Shown here piece after piece: positions 8,752-19,126 of a DNA stretch of 64,000 bases (within the stretch, counting starts at the first letter, position 1; each line of letters opens with the position of its first letter). The notes under the pieces are model-generated. The model was not told the DNA's origin. It was given only the letters and a program-made list of their open reading frames with translations, and searched no databases. Made by a program: the position numbers and the translations under genes. The DNA lies in NCBI RefSeq assembly GCF_003491325.1, contig NZ_CP022881.1, forward strand, positions 124,001 through 188,000, read 5' to 3'. The stretch comes from Staphylococcus sp. M0911 (lineage in GTDB: Bacteria; Bacillota; Bacilli; Staphylococcales; Staphylococcaceae).

Positions 8752-10092
8752 TTATTCATACAGTGCTTGTTGCATTACACTGACGAATGTATCAATTGTG
8801 AGTTGGTTAGCGTGTCTAGCTTGGTAAGTACGATGTAAGTTGAACTGTTGATGGTTAGTAGTGATATCGTGTAACACTTGGTTTAACTGGTTCAATTGTT
8901 CTAATGTAAATGTGTTTTCTGGTGCAGTAAATGGACGCTGATGTGCAACCTCATCCCACGCTAAGATAATGTGTTGATGATGAAATGCACGTGCTACTGC
9001 ATTTTCAATTTCGTTGCCTTGATTAATGTCGAGGTAAATATCACAGCGTTGGTATAGTTCCGCAAATATATCTTTTGTTGCTGCTGGATATAAATGTACG
9101 TGTTGATGTTGATCGTACGCCATGAGTTTGGACGACATTTCAGTTAATGCAGCGATATGGAATTGCATATTAGGGTGCGCCACTATAATATGTTCAAGTT
9201 GCGGTATTTCATCTGAGTTTGTCAGGATGAGTGCATGGTTTGAATATTGATTTGATTTATCAAAGTCATACAGATAACCGGCTTGATAAACATGCGATGC
9301 TTGTTCAGAATTAAGTTGTGCCACCACAGTATGATATTCTCTGTAATCAGGTATCATCACAGAGAATTGACGTTGTAATGTGCCATCTAGTAATGAACAC
9401 ATATTTCCTGGGACATGACCATTACTACTTTCTTGCCAGAATAATAAGCCTTTACCTTCTGTATTCATATGATGTAAGACTAAGAACGGTGTTGATAAAG
9501 AATTAATAATGATCTCAGATAAATCCACTTGAATTTGTTGAAGATAGAAGGTTATAAACACCACTTTAGAAGGGAAGAAATAGGATTGTCCTTGCCAGTC
9601 TAATACATAATCCCCTGTGACATAGTTTTCATATATCACTTCTTTACCTTCTCGGGTTACATATTTCTTTAATATAGCTTTTCCAGCTAAGTCATAAATC
9701 GTTTCAGCAAATTTAAAGCCATGTTTTGAATAATGATCTTCAGAACGTAAACGACCTTTATCGTCGAACCAACGCACATGACTAACTATGCGCGTTTTAT
9801 AATGCGGGCGGTAACGTATTTCGCCTTTAATATGTCCCATATCTTTAATTTGAGCTGATTGTCCATCGCCACTAATTTCCCAAAATGGTGGGACGTCAAC
9901 AGCATTAAAGAATTTAGGTTGATCGTCATCATGTAATAGATTAGCCGCAAAGAATTGATAAGGGGACGTCACTTCATCTGGTAAGAAACCATCATCTTCA
10001 ATACAAATGGTGAAGTTATGATAATCTGCTTGTTCAAGTGTTTGATGTAATAACTGAGTCGGTTGATTATAATATTCAAATAAATTAATCAT
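8752..10092 (-). CDS. gtfB: Accessory Sec glycosylation chaperone GtfB
   Basis: A 446-residue protein in the position of GtfB in accessory Sec operons. It is the non-catalytic partner of GtfA: together they add N-acetylglucosamine to serine and threonine of the adhesin in the cytosol. The N-terminal start MINLFEYYNQPT and the internal DxxGxLRSEDHYSKHGF-like segment parallel those of GtfA, as expected from their paired fold. It overlaps the end of gtfA by eight bases, indicating translational coupling, and is the last gene of the operon. Confidence 0.9.
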   Translation of the reverse strand: MINLFEYYNQPTQLLHQTLEQADYHNFTICIEDDGFLPDEVTSPYQFFAANLLHDDDQPKFFNAVDVPPFWEISGDGQSAQIKDMGHIKGEIRYRPHYKTRIVSHVRWFDDKGRLRSEDHYSKHGFKFAETIYDLAGKAILKKYVTREGKEVIYENYVTGDYVLDWQGQSYFFPSKVVFITFYLQQIQVDLSEIIINSLSTPFLVLHHMNTEGKGLLFWQESSNGHVPGNMCSLLDGTLQRQFSVMIPDYREYHTVVAQLNSEQASHVYQAGYLYDFDKSNQYSNHALILTNSDEIPQLEHIIVAHPNMQFHIAALTEMSSKLMAYDQHQHVHLYPAATKDIFAELYQRCDIYLDINQGNEIENAVARAFHHQHIILAWDEVAHQRPFTAPENTFTLEQLNQLNQVLHDITTNHQQFNLHRTYQARHANQLTIDTFVSVMQQALYE

Positions 10093-11602
10093 AGAGCACC
10101 TCGTCGACTAAATTCTGCCATTTGTTAATCATTTCTGTTGTCTTAAATGGTGTAGCAATATCATATGAAACTTGTTGAGGAGATGTAGGTCCATTGTTAA
10201 AGTATCGAACTATTTTATCAGCCATACGATCTGTAATCTCCTCGATAGATTCTTCCTTAGTCGGTTTATCTAATAAGTAACCGTTTTGACCATCTGAGAT
10301 GAAAGTGGGGTTCCCATAGTTCACATTGAAACCAATCATACCTAAGCCAGAACCTACTGCTTCCATAAGTGTTAAGCCAAAGCCTTCACTTTGTGATGCT
10401 GATACAAATAATTCATATTGTGTGTAAATTTCATCAAGATTGACGTGACCTTGTAAGTGAATGTAGTCTTCGGCATGATAGTCACTAATGATTTGTTGAA
10501 TTTTATCTTTTTCTGGGCCGTGTCCGTAAATATCAAATGATAGCTGTGGTACGGCTTGTTTGGCTTTAATAACTGCAAGTGCGATCCAATCGACGTGTTT
10601 CTCAGACGCTAAGCGTGAAGCGGTTAGGATAGAATAAGGTTGTCTTTCTACACTTGGCATTGTTAATTGGTCGAGACTGCCCACGGGTATCGTTCTAATA
10701 CGTGGTTGAAATTTTGTATATTGCGCAAATTGTTGTGACAGAATTTGATTTTGTAAATCGGTAGCCACAATATAGAAATCAATATATGGTGCGTGATTAA
10801 ACTGATATTCATAATAATTGTTCCATAAAATGTGCGTACCATCTGTGATATTGTCACTATAATGTTCTGCATGTACCACAACACCGACATGACTTTGGCC
10901 TTTATTTTGCAGAACTGCTTGGCCGATATCAGTGGCACGATCTAATATGACAATGTCGTTATGTGTTAAATGTAATTGCTGAATAAAGTAAGCAACAAAG
11001 GCTTCTTTACTATTAAAACGTGCGTCGTTAAATACATAGGAATGCGCATCGCCATCTATGATTTCTTGATAGGCTATAGAGCCATTTTCATTGTAGAACT
11101 GACGCATATACAATTTGGCATAGTTGTCATAAGGTGCGTAATATTCAGAGAAGACACGAACATAGCTATAGAAATCTTTGCGAATTAACATACCATTAAC
11201 GACAAATTCAGCACGGTCAACATAGGGTTGGTCGGCATTTTTCATATAACAGGTTACAAATGTTTGAGGTTGATGGTCTAAATAAAGACGTTGTACCTTG
11301 CCTTGTTGATCGACTTCAGTTCGTGTCACTGTATTTCCGACATCAAGTTTAAGTTGATCAATGGTATATGTAGTTGGTGCTATTGGGATATCTGTAAAGT
11401 ATTGATATAACCAAATAATTTCATTATCATGAAACCCCAAGTTAGCTGTTAAGGTTTGTATATTTTCTGACGCAATAAAGTCTAAAAATATGAACTTTGC
11501 ATCTTCTTTTAAATGTCGTAGCATTTGTGCGCGATAACTTTGTGCATATTCTACGCCACTACTTGCCCAACCAATGCCAAAGTTGATGTTATAAATTGTC
11601 AT
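10085..11602 (-). CDS. gtfA: Accessory Sec O-GlcNAc transferase GtfA
   Basis: A 505-residue GT-B fold glycosyltransferase (GT4 type). The N-terminal INFGIGWASSGVEYAQ segment, the donor-site region around SRLASEKHVDWI, and the C-terminal SASQSEGFGLTLMEAVGSG carrying the E-x7-E signature are all visible. In known systems GtfA with GtfB starts glycosylation of the serine-rich repeats by adding GlcNAc. The ribosome site AAAAGGAGGG precedes ATG. It sits between secA2 and gtfB; no further sugar-extending transferase is in the operon. Confidence 0.94.
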   Translation of the reverse strand: MTIYNINFGIGWASSGVEYAQSYRAQMLRHLKEDAKFIFLDFIASENIQTLTANLGFHDNEIIWLYQYFTDIPIAPTTYTIDQLKLDVGNTVTRTEVDQQGKVQRLYLDHQPQTFVTCYMKNADQPYVDRAEFVVNGMLIRKDFYSYVRVFSEYYAPYDNYAKLYMRQFYNENGSIAYQEIIDGDAHSYVFNDARFNSKEAFVAYFIQQLHLTHNDIVILDRATDIGQAVLQNKGQSHVGVVVHAEHYSDNITDGTHILWNNYYEYQFNHAPYIDFYIVATDLQNQILSQQFAQYTKFQPRIRTIPVGSLDQLTMPSVERQPYSILTASRLASEKHVDWIALAVIKAKQAVPQLSFDIYGHGPEKDKIQQIISDYHAEDYIHLQGHVNLDEIYTQYELFVSASQSEGFGLTLMEAVGSGLGMIGFNVNYGNPTFISDGQNGYLLDKPTKEESIEEITDRMADKIVRYFNNGPTSPQQVSYDIATPFKTTEMINKWQNLVDEVLYD

Positions 11603-11616
11603 AAATAGCCCTCCTT

Positions 11617-14007
11617 TTAAGGGAAATGAATGGTTAAATCACCATTTTGTTGTTCATCAATGATACTTAAACATAAGTTTCGAATCATACGATGTTTAAT
11701 ATCATGTTCCATATCATTAAATGAGTCTAACGCCACTTTATGGTATTCAAATATAGAATTCCGTTGACCTTTTTGACGCTGATTGACGTTCGCTTTGAGT
11801 TGTTGTAAATAGTCTACTTGCTCAATCCATGATGTGTCGATGGCTTTGAGTACTGCTTTTCTTAAAAATTGTTGATATAACTCGTTGTCACTAATTTTCT
11901 GTTTATTAGTAGCCAGTTGGTCTTTAAATTGTGTTATTAAAAACTCAATATTTTCATCGTGATTTTGATGATTAAATTCAAAATTAGCATCCACAAAACT
12001 AAAGCTCAAGTTTTTATAGATATAGCGAACAATATGATCTCTCGTCATACTACCGTCAGTCTTAAAGTCATGATTAAAGACATCACGAGCTATACTTTCA
12101 AAGTCTAAGTCATCTAAGTTTTCACTATTAAGTATACGGTTACGTTCACTATAGATTAATTGACGTTGTGTACTAATACTCTTCTCGAATTCATTTGCCG
12201 TTTCACGTGCTTTCATGCCTTCTTCTTCAGAAACACGTTGTGCCTTTTTAACAATACGTTTGATTTTATTATTAAAGGTAGGGCTATCAGATAGGTATGC
12301 TGTATCTTGTTTCATCAATGATGGATTGTCTTTTAACTTGGAATCACTCCAACGTTGGACTAAGTAATCATCTAATGAAATAAAAATTTGAGACTGACCT
12401 GGGTCACCTTGACGACCAGCACGTCCTCTTAATTGTCTATCGATACGACTATTTTCCATGTGCTCGTTAATCAGTACTGTTAGACCACCGAGTTCGTGAA
12501 CTTCTTTAGATAGTTTAATATCTGTACCTCTACCAGCCATACTTGTGGCTACAGTAACGGCATTCAATTGACCTGCCTCTGCAATCATTTGGGCTTCACG
12601 AGCAACATTTTGTGCAATCAGCAAGTTGTTCGGGATATGTCTATTAAATAATTCACTTGAAAAGTATTCCGCTGCTTCAGCTGTACGAGTAATTAATAAT
12701 ACAGGACGTTGCTTTTGATGATAGTCAATCACTGTATCTAAAATTGCGACATTTTTATCGTCATCATTCACAAATACTTTATCCGGTAAATCTCGTCTTA
12801 TCACAGGATTAGACGTTGGAATTTGAATAACGATTTTTGAATAAAGGTCGAAAAATTCTTTCTCCGCAAGTTTACCTGTCGCCGTCATTCCAGAAAAGCG
12901 TTCAAATTGCATAAAGAGATTTTGGAAGGTAATGGTAGCCATGACACTCATATCATCTGAAATATCTAAATGCTCTTTAGCTTCTAAGGCTTGGTTAAGT
13001 CCGGCTTGCATTTTCGTGCCTGGTAACATACGTCCTGTGATACGGTCGATCAACATGATTTCGCCGTCCATAATAATGTAATCTAAATTAAGATCAAATA
13101 AATAAGTGGCACGTAATGCAAGATTAATATTCCTTACTAAATCAAAGTAGGGGGCATCATAAATATTAGGCACATCAAAATATGTATTGGCCTTTTCGAT
13201 ACCTTGTTCAGTTAACCAAATTTCACGCTTTGTCTTTTTCATTTTGAAATCTTGATCCTCTTTAAGTGTTGCTACAAAGGCTTTTACAATTTCAAACAAA
13301 TTAGATTGTACTCTTGGTGCACCAGAAATGACGAGTGGTGTTTGTGCTGCATCTAAGATAATAGAATCCACTTCATCAATGAGGGCATAGTGTAATTCAG
13401 GTAAGAACTTGCTTTCTTTTGTATCAGCTAAGTTATCGATAAGATAGTCAAAACCTAAATTACCATTGGTTGTGTAAATAATATCGTGATGATATAGCGT
13501 CTGCTTTTCTTGATTGGATATAGGTCCTTGAGGATTCTCTACAAATCCCAGTGATGTTGTAAGACCTAACCATTCATATAAAGGTTTCATTTCTTCGTAG
13601 TCACGTTTAGCTAAATAATCATTTGTAGTGATTAAAAAGACAGACTTACCTGATAGCGCATTTAAGTATAAGGGTAATGTGGCAGTTAATGTTTTACCTT
13701 CACCTGTCTGCATCTCTGAAATATTTCCTTGATGCATCACTATTGCACCTAGTACCTGTACGTCTTTGTGATACATACCTAATACACGACGTGACGCTTC
13801 TCGGACAACAGCATAGGCTTCAGGTAAAATATCATTCAACGTTGCGTTACCATCTTGCAGCTGCTGTTTGAAGTCTATAGTTTTGTCTTGTAATTGTTCA
13901 TCTGAATATTGACGCATATCTTCACTATAACGATTGATTTTATTTAATATTTTATAAAGTTTTTTTAACCTCATATGATTAATTGCGGTATTCACATTGA
14001 GATTCAT
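11617..14007 (-). CDS. secA2: Accessory Sec ATPase SecA2
   Basis: A 796-residue SecA motor, close to the length of accessory SecA2 and shorter than housekeeping SecA, with no C-terminal zinc-binding tail. Walker A is seen as [15 protein letters not shown] near residue 97, Walker B/DEAD region as DEVDSIILD, and the second nucleotide-binding domain as [13 protein letters not shown] and [13 protein letters not shown]. It powers export of the glycosylated adhesin through SecY2. AAAGGAGG lies before ATG. Central gene of the operon, downstream of asp3. Confidence 0.95.
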   Translation of the reverse strand: MNLNVNTAINHMRLKKLYKILNKINRYSEDMRQYSDEQLQDKTIDFKQQLQDGNATLNDILPEAYAVVREASRRVLGMYHKDVQVLGAIVMHQGNISEMQTGEGKTLTATLPLYLNALSGKSVFLITTNDYLAKRDYEEMKPLYEWLGLTTSLGFVENPQGPISNQEKQTLYHHDIIYTTNGNLGFDYLIDNLADTKESKFLPELHYALIDEVDSIILDAAQTPLVISGAPRVQSNLFEIVKAFVATLKEDQDFKMKKTKREIWLTEQGIEKANTYFDVPNIYDAPYFDLVRNINLALRATYLFDLNLDYIIMDGEIMLIDRITGRMLPGTKMQAGLNQALEAKEHLDISDDMSVMATITFQNLFMQFERFSGMTATGKLAEKEFFDLYSKIVIQIPTSNPVIRRDLPDKVFVNDDDKNVAILDTVIDYHQKQRPVLLITRTAEAAEYFSSELFNRHIPNNLLIAQNVAREAQMIAEAGQLNAVTVATSMAGRGTDIKLSKEVHELGGLTVLINEHMENSRIDRQLRGRAGRQGDPGQSQIFISLDDYLVQRWSDSKLKDNPSLMKQDTAYLSDSPTFNNKIKRIVKKAQRVSEEEGMKARETANEFEKSISTQRQLIYSERNRILNSENLDDLDFESIARDVFNHDFKTDGSMTRDHIVRYIYKNLSFSFVDANFEFNHQNHDENIEFLITQFKDQLATNKQKISDNELYQQFLRKAVLKAIDTSWIEQVDYLQQLKANVNQRQKGQRNSIFEYHKVALDSFNDMEHDIKHRMIRNLCLSIIDEQQNGDLTIHFP

Positions 14008-14039
14008 AGTTATCCTCCTTTCTGATTGATTAATGGATT

Positions 14040-14660
14040 TTAATCATGATCACGTTTTGGACGTGTTGTTTTCATGATTTGATTGACTAGGTTAACATTC
14101 TCCTGTGGTGTACGTGGTCGACCGTCCTCTGATGAATGTGTCTCTGTTATATCATCAGAGCTCGTTGAAATGTCATTGGTTGATGATTCGATAGATTCGG
14201 CGATTTCTTCATCTTTATCCTTAACAAAATATCGTTCAGTTAAGGTGATTTTCTTAAATATAAGATGATGACATGCAGCGTTCATCAAGCAAATATCATA
14301 ACTATAAGCCTCATTTGGATAAATAAAATAGCTATCAGTTTCTTTAATCATACAGTGGTCGAATGCTTTACCATTTTTTAAATAAAAGGTCACAATGACA
14401 TAAACACTTTGTGCTGGCGTGGCAGTAATATCTAGATGAATATCGTAACGATAACCTCTCTTTAACATAGGGAGTTTAGGCGGATGCCCATCTTTATCAA
14501 ATGTAGTGGCTGGTTCCCATAAGTTAATTTGCAAGCCTGATGGCATGAGTTGATTCTCATAATATGTGTAGTCATCGTGAAATTGTATTGTTGCGCCATG
14601 TTTATAAGTATGACGTGTCACTTTGCGCCATCTTACGTCTAATGTTTGATTACTTTGCAT
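14040..14660 (-). CDS. asp3: Accessory Sec protein Asp3
   Basis: A protein of 206 residues in the asp3 position. Asp3 works with Asp1 and Asp2 in a complex that delivers the adhesin to SecA2. The N-terminal part (about 1-140) is beta-rich with WEP and [17 protein letters not shown] segments as in the family; the tail from about 155 is acidic and serine/threonine-rich and looks disordered. ATG 14660 is chosen over an upstream TTG at 14675 because GGGAG ends eight bases before it. It overlaps the end of asp2 by 11 bases. Confidence 0.88.
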   Translation of the reverse strand: MQSNQTLDVRWRKVTRHTYKHGATIQFHDDYTYYENQLMPSGLQINLWEPATTFDKDGHPPKLPMLKRGYRYDIHLDITATPAQSVYVIVTFYLKNGKAFDHCMIKETDSYFIYPNEAYSYDICLMNAACHHLIFKKITLTERYFVKDKDEEIAESIESSTNDISTSSDDITETHSSEDGRPRTPQENVNLVNQIMKTTRPKRDHD

Positions 14661-16230
14661 GATTGTCTCTCCCAAAATGATCTTTTAATAAAATATGATA
14701 AAAGTTCATAAACCAATTCACAACGGTTGATGTATCATCATTATGTCGACCTGGTACGGCTTTGTTCATCAGATGGACATGATGTCGGCTTAATACTGGT
14801 AGCAAATCTTCGAATGCAGATTGATCGTAATCGTCGTTTTTCATATAAGTAATAGCAATGGATGTATCGCTAATATGACTATTTGAAAAGACATTCCAGA
14901 ATTTATCGTCTAAGTCTTTAATATGCTTCAAATCGGTGTTAGTTTGTGACGACTCGGTCATTGTATGTTCGGGTGAAAGGGCGATATCTAATGATGTTTC
15001 GAAATCATTAGGTCGTAATAACTTCATATTTTTAGCTATAGTACCGACATTGACTAAAGGCTTACCAACGTTAATGCCTTTAGGATTTAATTGGGCACCG
15101 TAGTATAAAGCACCAAATGACCCCATCGATAAACCTGATAGTATCAAGTCATCTTCTTTAAAACCGAGTTGGTTTAGTGTATCGGTAATGACTTGTTTAA
15201 TACCATTTTCATACGTATCAGAGCCTAAGTAAAATGCGCCACCTTGAATTCTTGGATCACTAATCAGTAAGAAAGGCGCACCTAATTGATTCATTAGAAA
15301 ATAAGCTTCAAATCCTTCAGCTTCACGATAACCACTGAAGTAAACATTAAGTGGTGGTTTGAAATCACCAGGATTAAAGTAATAAAAGAATTCTTCGCGA
15401 TTTTCATCTACAAATCGATGACTACCGAGTAATAAATGACCGAATTCAATATGTGACAAACGTTTATGTACGGCGCCGATATGAACGGTACCACTACCTT
15501 TAACACTTACCGACGTTGAAATGTATGCCGTATAGGGTCTACGTTGTAAATAAAGTGGCTCGGCAAGTTCTTCCTCACTTAGAACAATCTTTTCAAGGAC
15601 GCCTTCTTCTGGGTTTAAAGATACTAGTCGAAACGTATATTCTAAGGTGACATCGCCTTCCGTTCGGAATTCCGGCCAAACTTCAATCACTTTATCTTTA
15701 TCGTATACGAGGTTTTGCTGCCAATTAAGTACCGGAATCAATTCATCACCGAAATGACCTTTCAATTGAATTTCTCTATTACCATAATGAATCACTTCGA
15801 TATGTGACGGCGATTGGATATGTGTTCGAGCTGGACTCACCTTATCTCCGTATTGCCCAGGAAATGAAATAGATATCAATTTATCATGAAGATCATCCGT
15901 CGTATCATAATGAATAGGGCGAATGAGATATCTCTGCACTAAATCAAGTTCATCATAGCCACTTGGCCAATATTGTGCATCGACAAGTGTATTATATGGA
16001 TGACTCACAATATGCAAGAGTTGTGTTAATGCATCTGTCAGGTTCGCTTGAATAAATACTAAATCAAACTGTCCAGATTCCTCGACAATCTCCTTAATAC
16101 TATCGATATACCCACTATCAAATTCAAATAATTGTGTATCAAAATAGTCCCAAGTGACTTCCGGTTTATGCGTGAATAGATATTCTAAATCTGTTCCGCC
16201 AATTTGTAATACATTAAATTTACGTGGCAT
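14650..16230 (-). CDS. asp2: Accessory Sec protein Asp2 (acetyltransferase-like)
   Basis: A 526-residue Asp2. It combines an accessory-Sec partner function with an alpha/beta-hydrolase fold; in the characterised streptococcal system Asp2 acetylates GlcNAc on the adhesin. The nucleophile elbow is visible as GLSMGSFGALYYG near residue 365, and a late PGRHNDD supplies a plausible catalytic histidine. ATG 16230 follows AGAAGG at good spacing; an in-frame GTG at 16239 is the alternative. It overlaps asp1 by 11 bases and asp3 by 11, so the three Asp genes are coupled. Confidence 0.92.
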   Translation of the reverse strand: MPRKFNVLQIGGTDLEYLFTHKPEVTWDYFDTQLFEFDSGYIDSIKEIVEESGQFDLVFIQANLTDALTQLLHIVSHPYNTLVDAQYWPSGYDELDLVQRYLIRPIHYDTTDDLHDKLISISFPGQYGDKVSPARTHIQSPSHIEVIHYGNREIQLKGHFGDELIPVLNWQQNLVYDKDKVIEVWPEFRTEGDVTLEYTFRLVSLNPEEGVLEKIVLSEEELAEPLYLQRRPYTAYISTSVSVKGSGTVHIGAVHKRLSHIEFGHLLLGSHRFVDENREEFFYYFNPGDFKPPLNVYFSGYREAEGFEAYFLMNQLGAPFLLISDPRIQGGAFYLGSDTYENGIKQVITDTLNQLGFKEDDLILSGLSMGSFGALYYGAQLNPKGINVGKPLVNVGTIAKNMKLLRPNDFETSLDIALSPEHTMTESSQTNTDLKHIKDLDDKFWNVFSNSHISDTSIAITYMKNDDYDQSAFEDLLPVLSRHHVHLMNKAVPGRHNDDTSTVVNWFMNFYHILLKDHFGRDNHAK

Positions 16231-17782
16231 GGTTATCACCTTCTAAAAAGTGGTCAAGTTGTTCAATAATGTGACCTGAACTTAAATCTTCAATCATATT
16301 GGTATTAAATGTAAACGCACCATTCCAATGTTTTAAGGTACTTAAGAAATAATCTAACGCAGTCGTAATATCCGCATAACTATTAATCAAATAGCCATTT
16401 TCTAAATGAGTGACATAACTACTTTGATGCATATTTATTTGTGGAATTCTGACACTGATACTTGCGATTTGTAAGAATAAATCTGGCTCATCATTAAGGT
16501 CAATGACGATTCTTAGTCGAGACAATGCCTTTAATACGTCATATTCAAATGGCACCGATTGAATTTGTACTAATTCCTCAAAGTCTTCCGCTGATTTTGC
16601 TTGGATTAATTCTGATTTGGCTAAATCTTCCTCATCTTCTTCGTTGAATGTTTCATTAACATTTTGTATTAATTGAGACAACCATTGTTGTAATTGAGTA
16701 GCGCTATTTTTCGTTAAAATAACTAGGCGATACGATGGATGACGTTTAATATAAGTGATTAAATCATTGATTAATATTTGCAAATAATCATCATTAAGAC
16801 CATCAATCCAAACACCTATGTAAGTTTCATCTAACTGGCTACTAAGATTTTCTAAGATTTGTGTATCGAATGGTGTAAATCTCAATATTTCAGGTTTAGT
16901 ATCTAGTGTTTCAATGAGTTGATGTAAGATATGTTCATTTTCATGTGTATCAACAAGCCATTTGTTGCTATGTGCCATACTCTTAATTAATGGTTGGTCA
17001 ATCGTACGATTACGTTTACTAAAAATAGAGTAATATACTTGCACGTCATCTCTAAGCGTATTAAAAATGCCGTTATGAGCAATATGTGATGAAACAATCA
17101 GTTTATCATTTGCTTGCATATGTTGATTACAAAATGTGTTTAAACGTTCTGTAATTAAATCAACCATTGATGGATAGGTCTTGGAATGAAATTGGTGCGC
17201 ATGATCTGCCATAACTTGAACAACATTAGTCTCTAGGTTTTCACGTAAAACAACATCACCCGAAGCGGTTAAATAATCCTGATATTGTTCGTGACCGAGC
17301 TCGTCGTAATAACGGATAGCACTCAAATAACCACGTTCGTCAAAAATATATCGACGCTGATGGATATCATGTTCAAAATCATCCACTACAATTAAATAGC
17401 CATCTTGATTAAAATAAATTTTAGATACGTAATGTGCTTTCATAGCCTGTATTAAATAAGGTGAATAGAAAAATTCAGTGTTATCAGGCCATTCTAAGTC
17501 TTCAAATTGAAAGGATCTAGGTGGAATGTCTTCGAATCCCTGAATTTCGTCAAATAATGACCAAATATTTGTTTCATATAAGTCATACTTATGCAGAAAT
17601 AAGCGTAAATTGGGATTAAAACTTAAATGAAGTAGTTTAAAATCTTCGTCATTTTTTTCATGCATCGACATGAGACTAATGGAATCATCAAACTCGATCA
17701 TTGCGTTTTTTATATAAAATGGTTGATTCAAATTACGCCACCATTGATCATTGTTGTACCATGCTGGAACGAAATATTTCAT
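16220..17782 (-). CDS. asp1: Accessory Sec protein Asp1
   Basis: A 520-residue Asp1, a GT-B-like but non-catalytic scaffold of the Asp1-Asp2-Asp3 complex. The start MKYFVPAWYNNDQWW is characteristic, and the region around RYIFDERGYLSAIRYYDELG resembles the homologous extension in GtfA and GtfB. A glutamate-rich stretch near residue 370 (NEEDEEDLAK) looks like a surface loop. It starts ten bases after the secY2 stop and overlaps asp2. Confidence 0.92.
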   Translation of the reverse strand: MKYFVPAWYNNDQWWRNLNQPFYIKNAMIEFDDSISLMSMHEKNDEDFKLLHLSFNPNLRLFLHKYDLYETNIWSLFDEIQGFEDIPPRSFQFEDLEWPDNTEFFYSPYLIQAMKAHYVSKIYFNQDGYLIVVDDFEHDIHQRRYIFDERGYLSAIRYYDELGHEQYQDYLTASGDVVLRENLETNVVQVMADHAHQFHSKTYPSMVDLITERLNTFCNQHMQANDKLIVSSHIAHNGIFNTLRDDVQVYYSIFSKRNRTIDQPLIKSMAHSNKWLVDTHENEHILHQLIETLDTKPEILRFTPFDTQILENLSSQLDETYIGVWIDGLNDDYLQILINDLITYIKRHPSYRLVILTKNSATQLQQWLSQLIQNVNETFNEEDEEDLAKSELIQAKSAEDFEELVQIQSVPFEYDVLKALSRLRIVIDLNDEPDLFLQIASISVRIPQINMHQSSYVTHLENGYLINSYADITTALDYFLSTLKHWNGAFTFNTNMIEDLSSGHIIEQLDHFLEGDNHAT

Positions 17783-17792
17783 ACCTTACTCC

Positions 17793-19007
17793 TTACCAAT
17801 ATTTGTTTAAAAATGATTTATATTTATCAAAGTATAAATATGTTCTAATTGTTTCTGTAATATTTATCGTAATGTAAATCAAAATAATAAACTGCGTAAA
17901 AATTGAAATTTGATCGTAAATACCAGATATAAATATAGAACTAATGAGCGGCAGGCTAATGATAAAACCTATTATTAAGGCGCCGATTGCACTAATTTTT
18001 TTAGCTCTACGGTCTAAATAATGTCTTGTATCATCGCCAGGATAAATGCCATCGAAATAATTCCCACTCTTTTGAAAGTCTTTAGCAATACGTTTTGTAT
18101 TCAACATAACTCGAGATAAATAATAGTTTAAGATAATCAACATGATGATGAATATCAATACCCCAATCGGATTATCTAATTCTAAAAATGGTGGTCGATA
18201 TTGAGTATCTCCAGTGATCCATCTTCCAACTAAATGTATTAAGACACCTAATAAGAAGAACAGTGAAAAGTTAAACATGATTGAAATACTACCAGCAGGG
18301 TTTAATTTCCAAGATACATAAGTGTCTTTTTTAGATGTACTGATATTCATAATATCTCTATAAATCATGCGATATTCAATCATTTCTATGAATAATAAAA
18401 GAATCAACACGACTAATATCATAACTCCACCAATCACCATCGTTTGGGCATCCAACAATTGAAGATGTTTATTTTGAAACATAGATTTGATGATACTAAC
18501 TAATACGATAGGCGTTGGACCTGCGATACCATAAACAGTATTTTGATCAGCTAACCACACGAGTAACATTGTGCCGGCTACTAAGATAAGTAACATTAAA
18601 GGGAAATTAGCGTGATGAATCATACCCTTATTAATGTACTCACTTAAGATAAAATACCCTCGAATTAATGCTAATAAAATAGTGAAAAAACGTTCTTTAT
18701 AGCTACGTTCTAGACGTGTTTGTTTTTGACCTTTCTCCATATTTCGATAGGTCAGTAATGTCATAATAATCATCGTTGTAAGCCAAGGACTTAATCCCAA
18801 TGAGAATAGGTTGAGTGTTGTAATATCTCCGCCGACATTTGAAATAGCTAAATCAAGAAATTGATTCGTATGTTGTGCTGATGATTTCATATCAGCAATT
18901 TTAATATTACTACCCAATATGTATATGAAAATGATCATTAGAGTGAAAAGAATACGTTTATATAAAATTTTATATTCGATATTTTTAATGTTTTTAATAT
19001 TCATCAA
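17793..19007 (-). CDS. secY2: Accessory Sec translocase channel SecY2
   Basis: A 404-residue integral membrane protein with about ten hydrophobic segments, matching SecY2, the dedicated channel for serine-rich adhesins. Segment 1 begins near residue 16; the plug-side loop carries NVGGDITTLNLFSLGLSPW, the equivalent of the SecY segment where the channel plug and segment 2 meet. It is slightly shorter than housekeeping SecY, as usual. It is first in the export operon, separated from sraP by a hairpin terminator that probably lowers its expression relative to the adhesin. Confidence 0.94.
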   Translation of the reverse strand: MMNIKNIKNIEYKILYKRILFTLMIIFIYILGSNIKIADMKSSAQHTNQFLDLAISNVGGDITTLNLFSLGLSPWLTTMIIMTLLTYRNMEKGQKQTRLERSYKERFFTILLALIRGYFILSEYINKGMIHHANFPLMLLILVAGTMLLVWLADQNTVYGIAGPTPIVLVSIIKSMFQNKHLQLLDAQTMVIGGVMILVVLILLLFIEMIEYRMIYRDIMNISTSKKDTYVSWKLNPAGSISIMFNFSLFFLLGVLIHLVGRWITGDTQYRPPFLELDNPIGVLIFIIMLIILNYYLSRVMLNTKRIAKDFQKSGNYFDGIYPGDDTRHYLDRRAKKISAIGALIIGFIISLPLISSIFISGIYDQISIFTQFIILIYITINITETIRTYLYFDKYKSFLNKYW

Positions 19008-19043
19008 TTTCCCACACTAATCCTTTTCTTTAAATGATTATAA

Positions 19044-19114
19044 AGAGGCAAAAGCACCCATTATTTTTTGAGTAATCAATTGAGTACTTTAGAAATAACA
19101 ATGCTTCTGCCTCT
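19044..19114 (-). terminator. Terminator/attenuator between sraP and secY2
   Basis: On the minus strand AGAGGCAGAAGCA pairs with TGCTTTTGCCTCT across a 45-base loop and is followed by TTTATAA. It lies between the sraP stop and the secY2 start, so it would let sraP be made alone with partial read-through into the export genes. Confidence 0.65.
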
Positions 19115-19126
19115 ATTTTATTCTAA

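Noticed and set aside
10372..10938. Same-strand alternative frames inside gtfA
   Set aside because: Entirely within the well-supported gtfA frame, no start signals.
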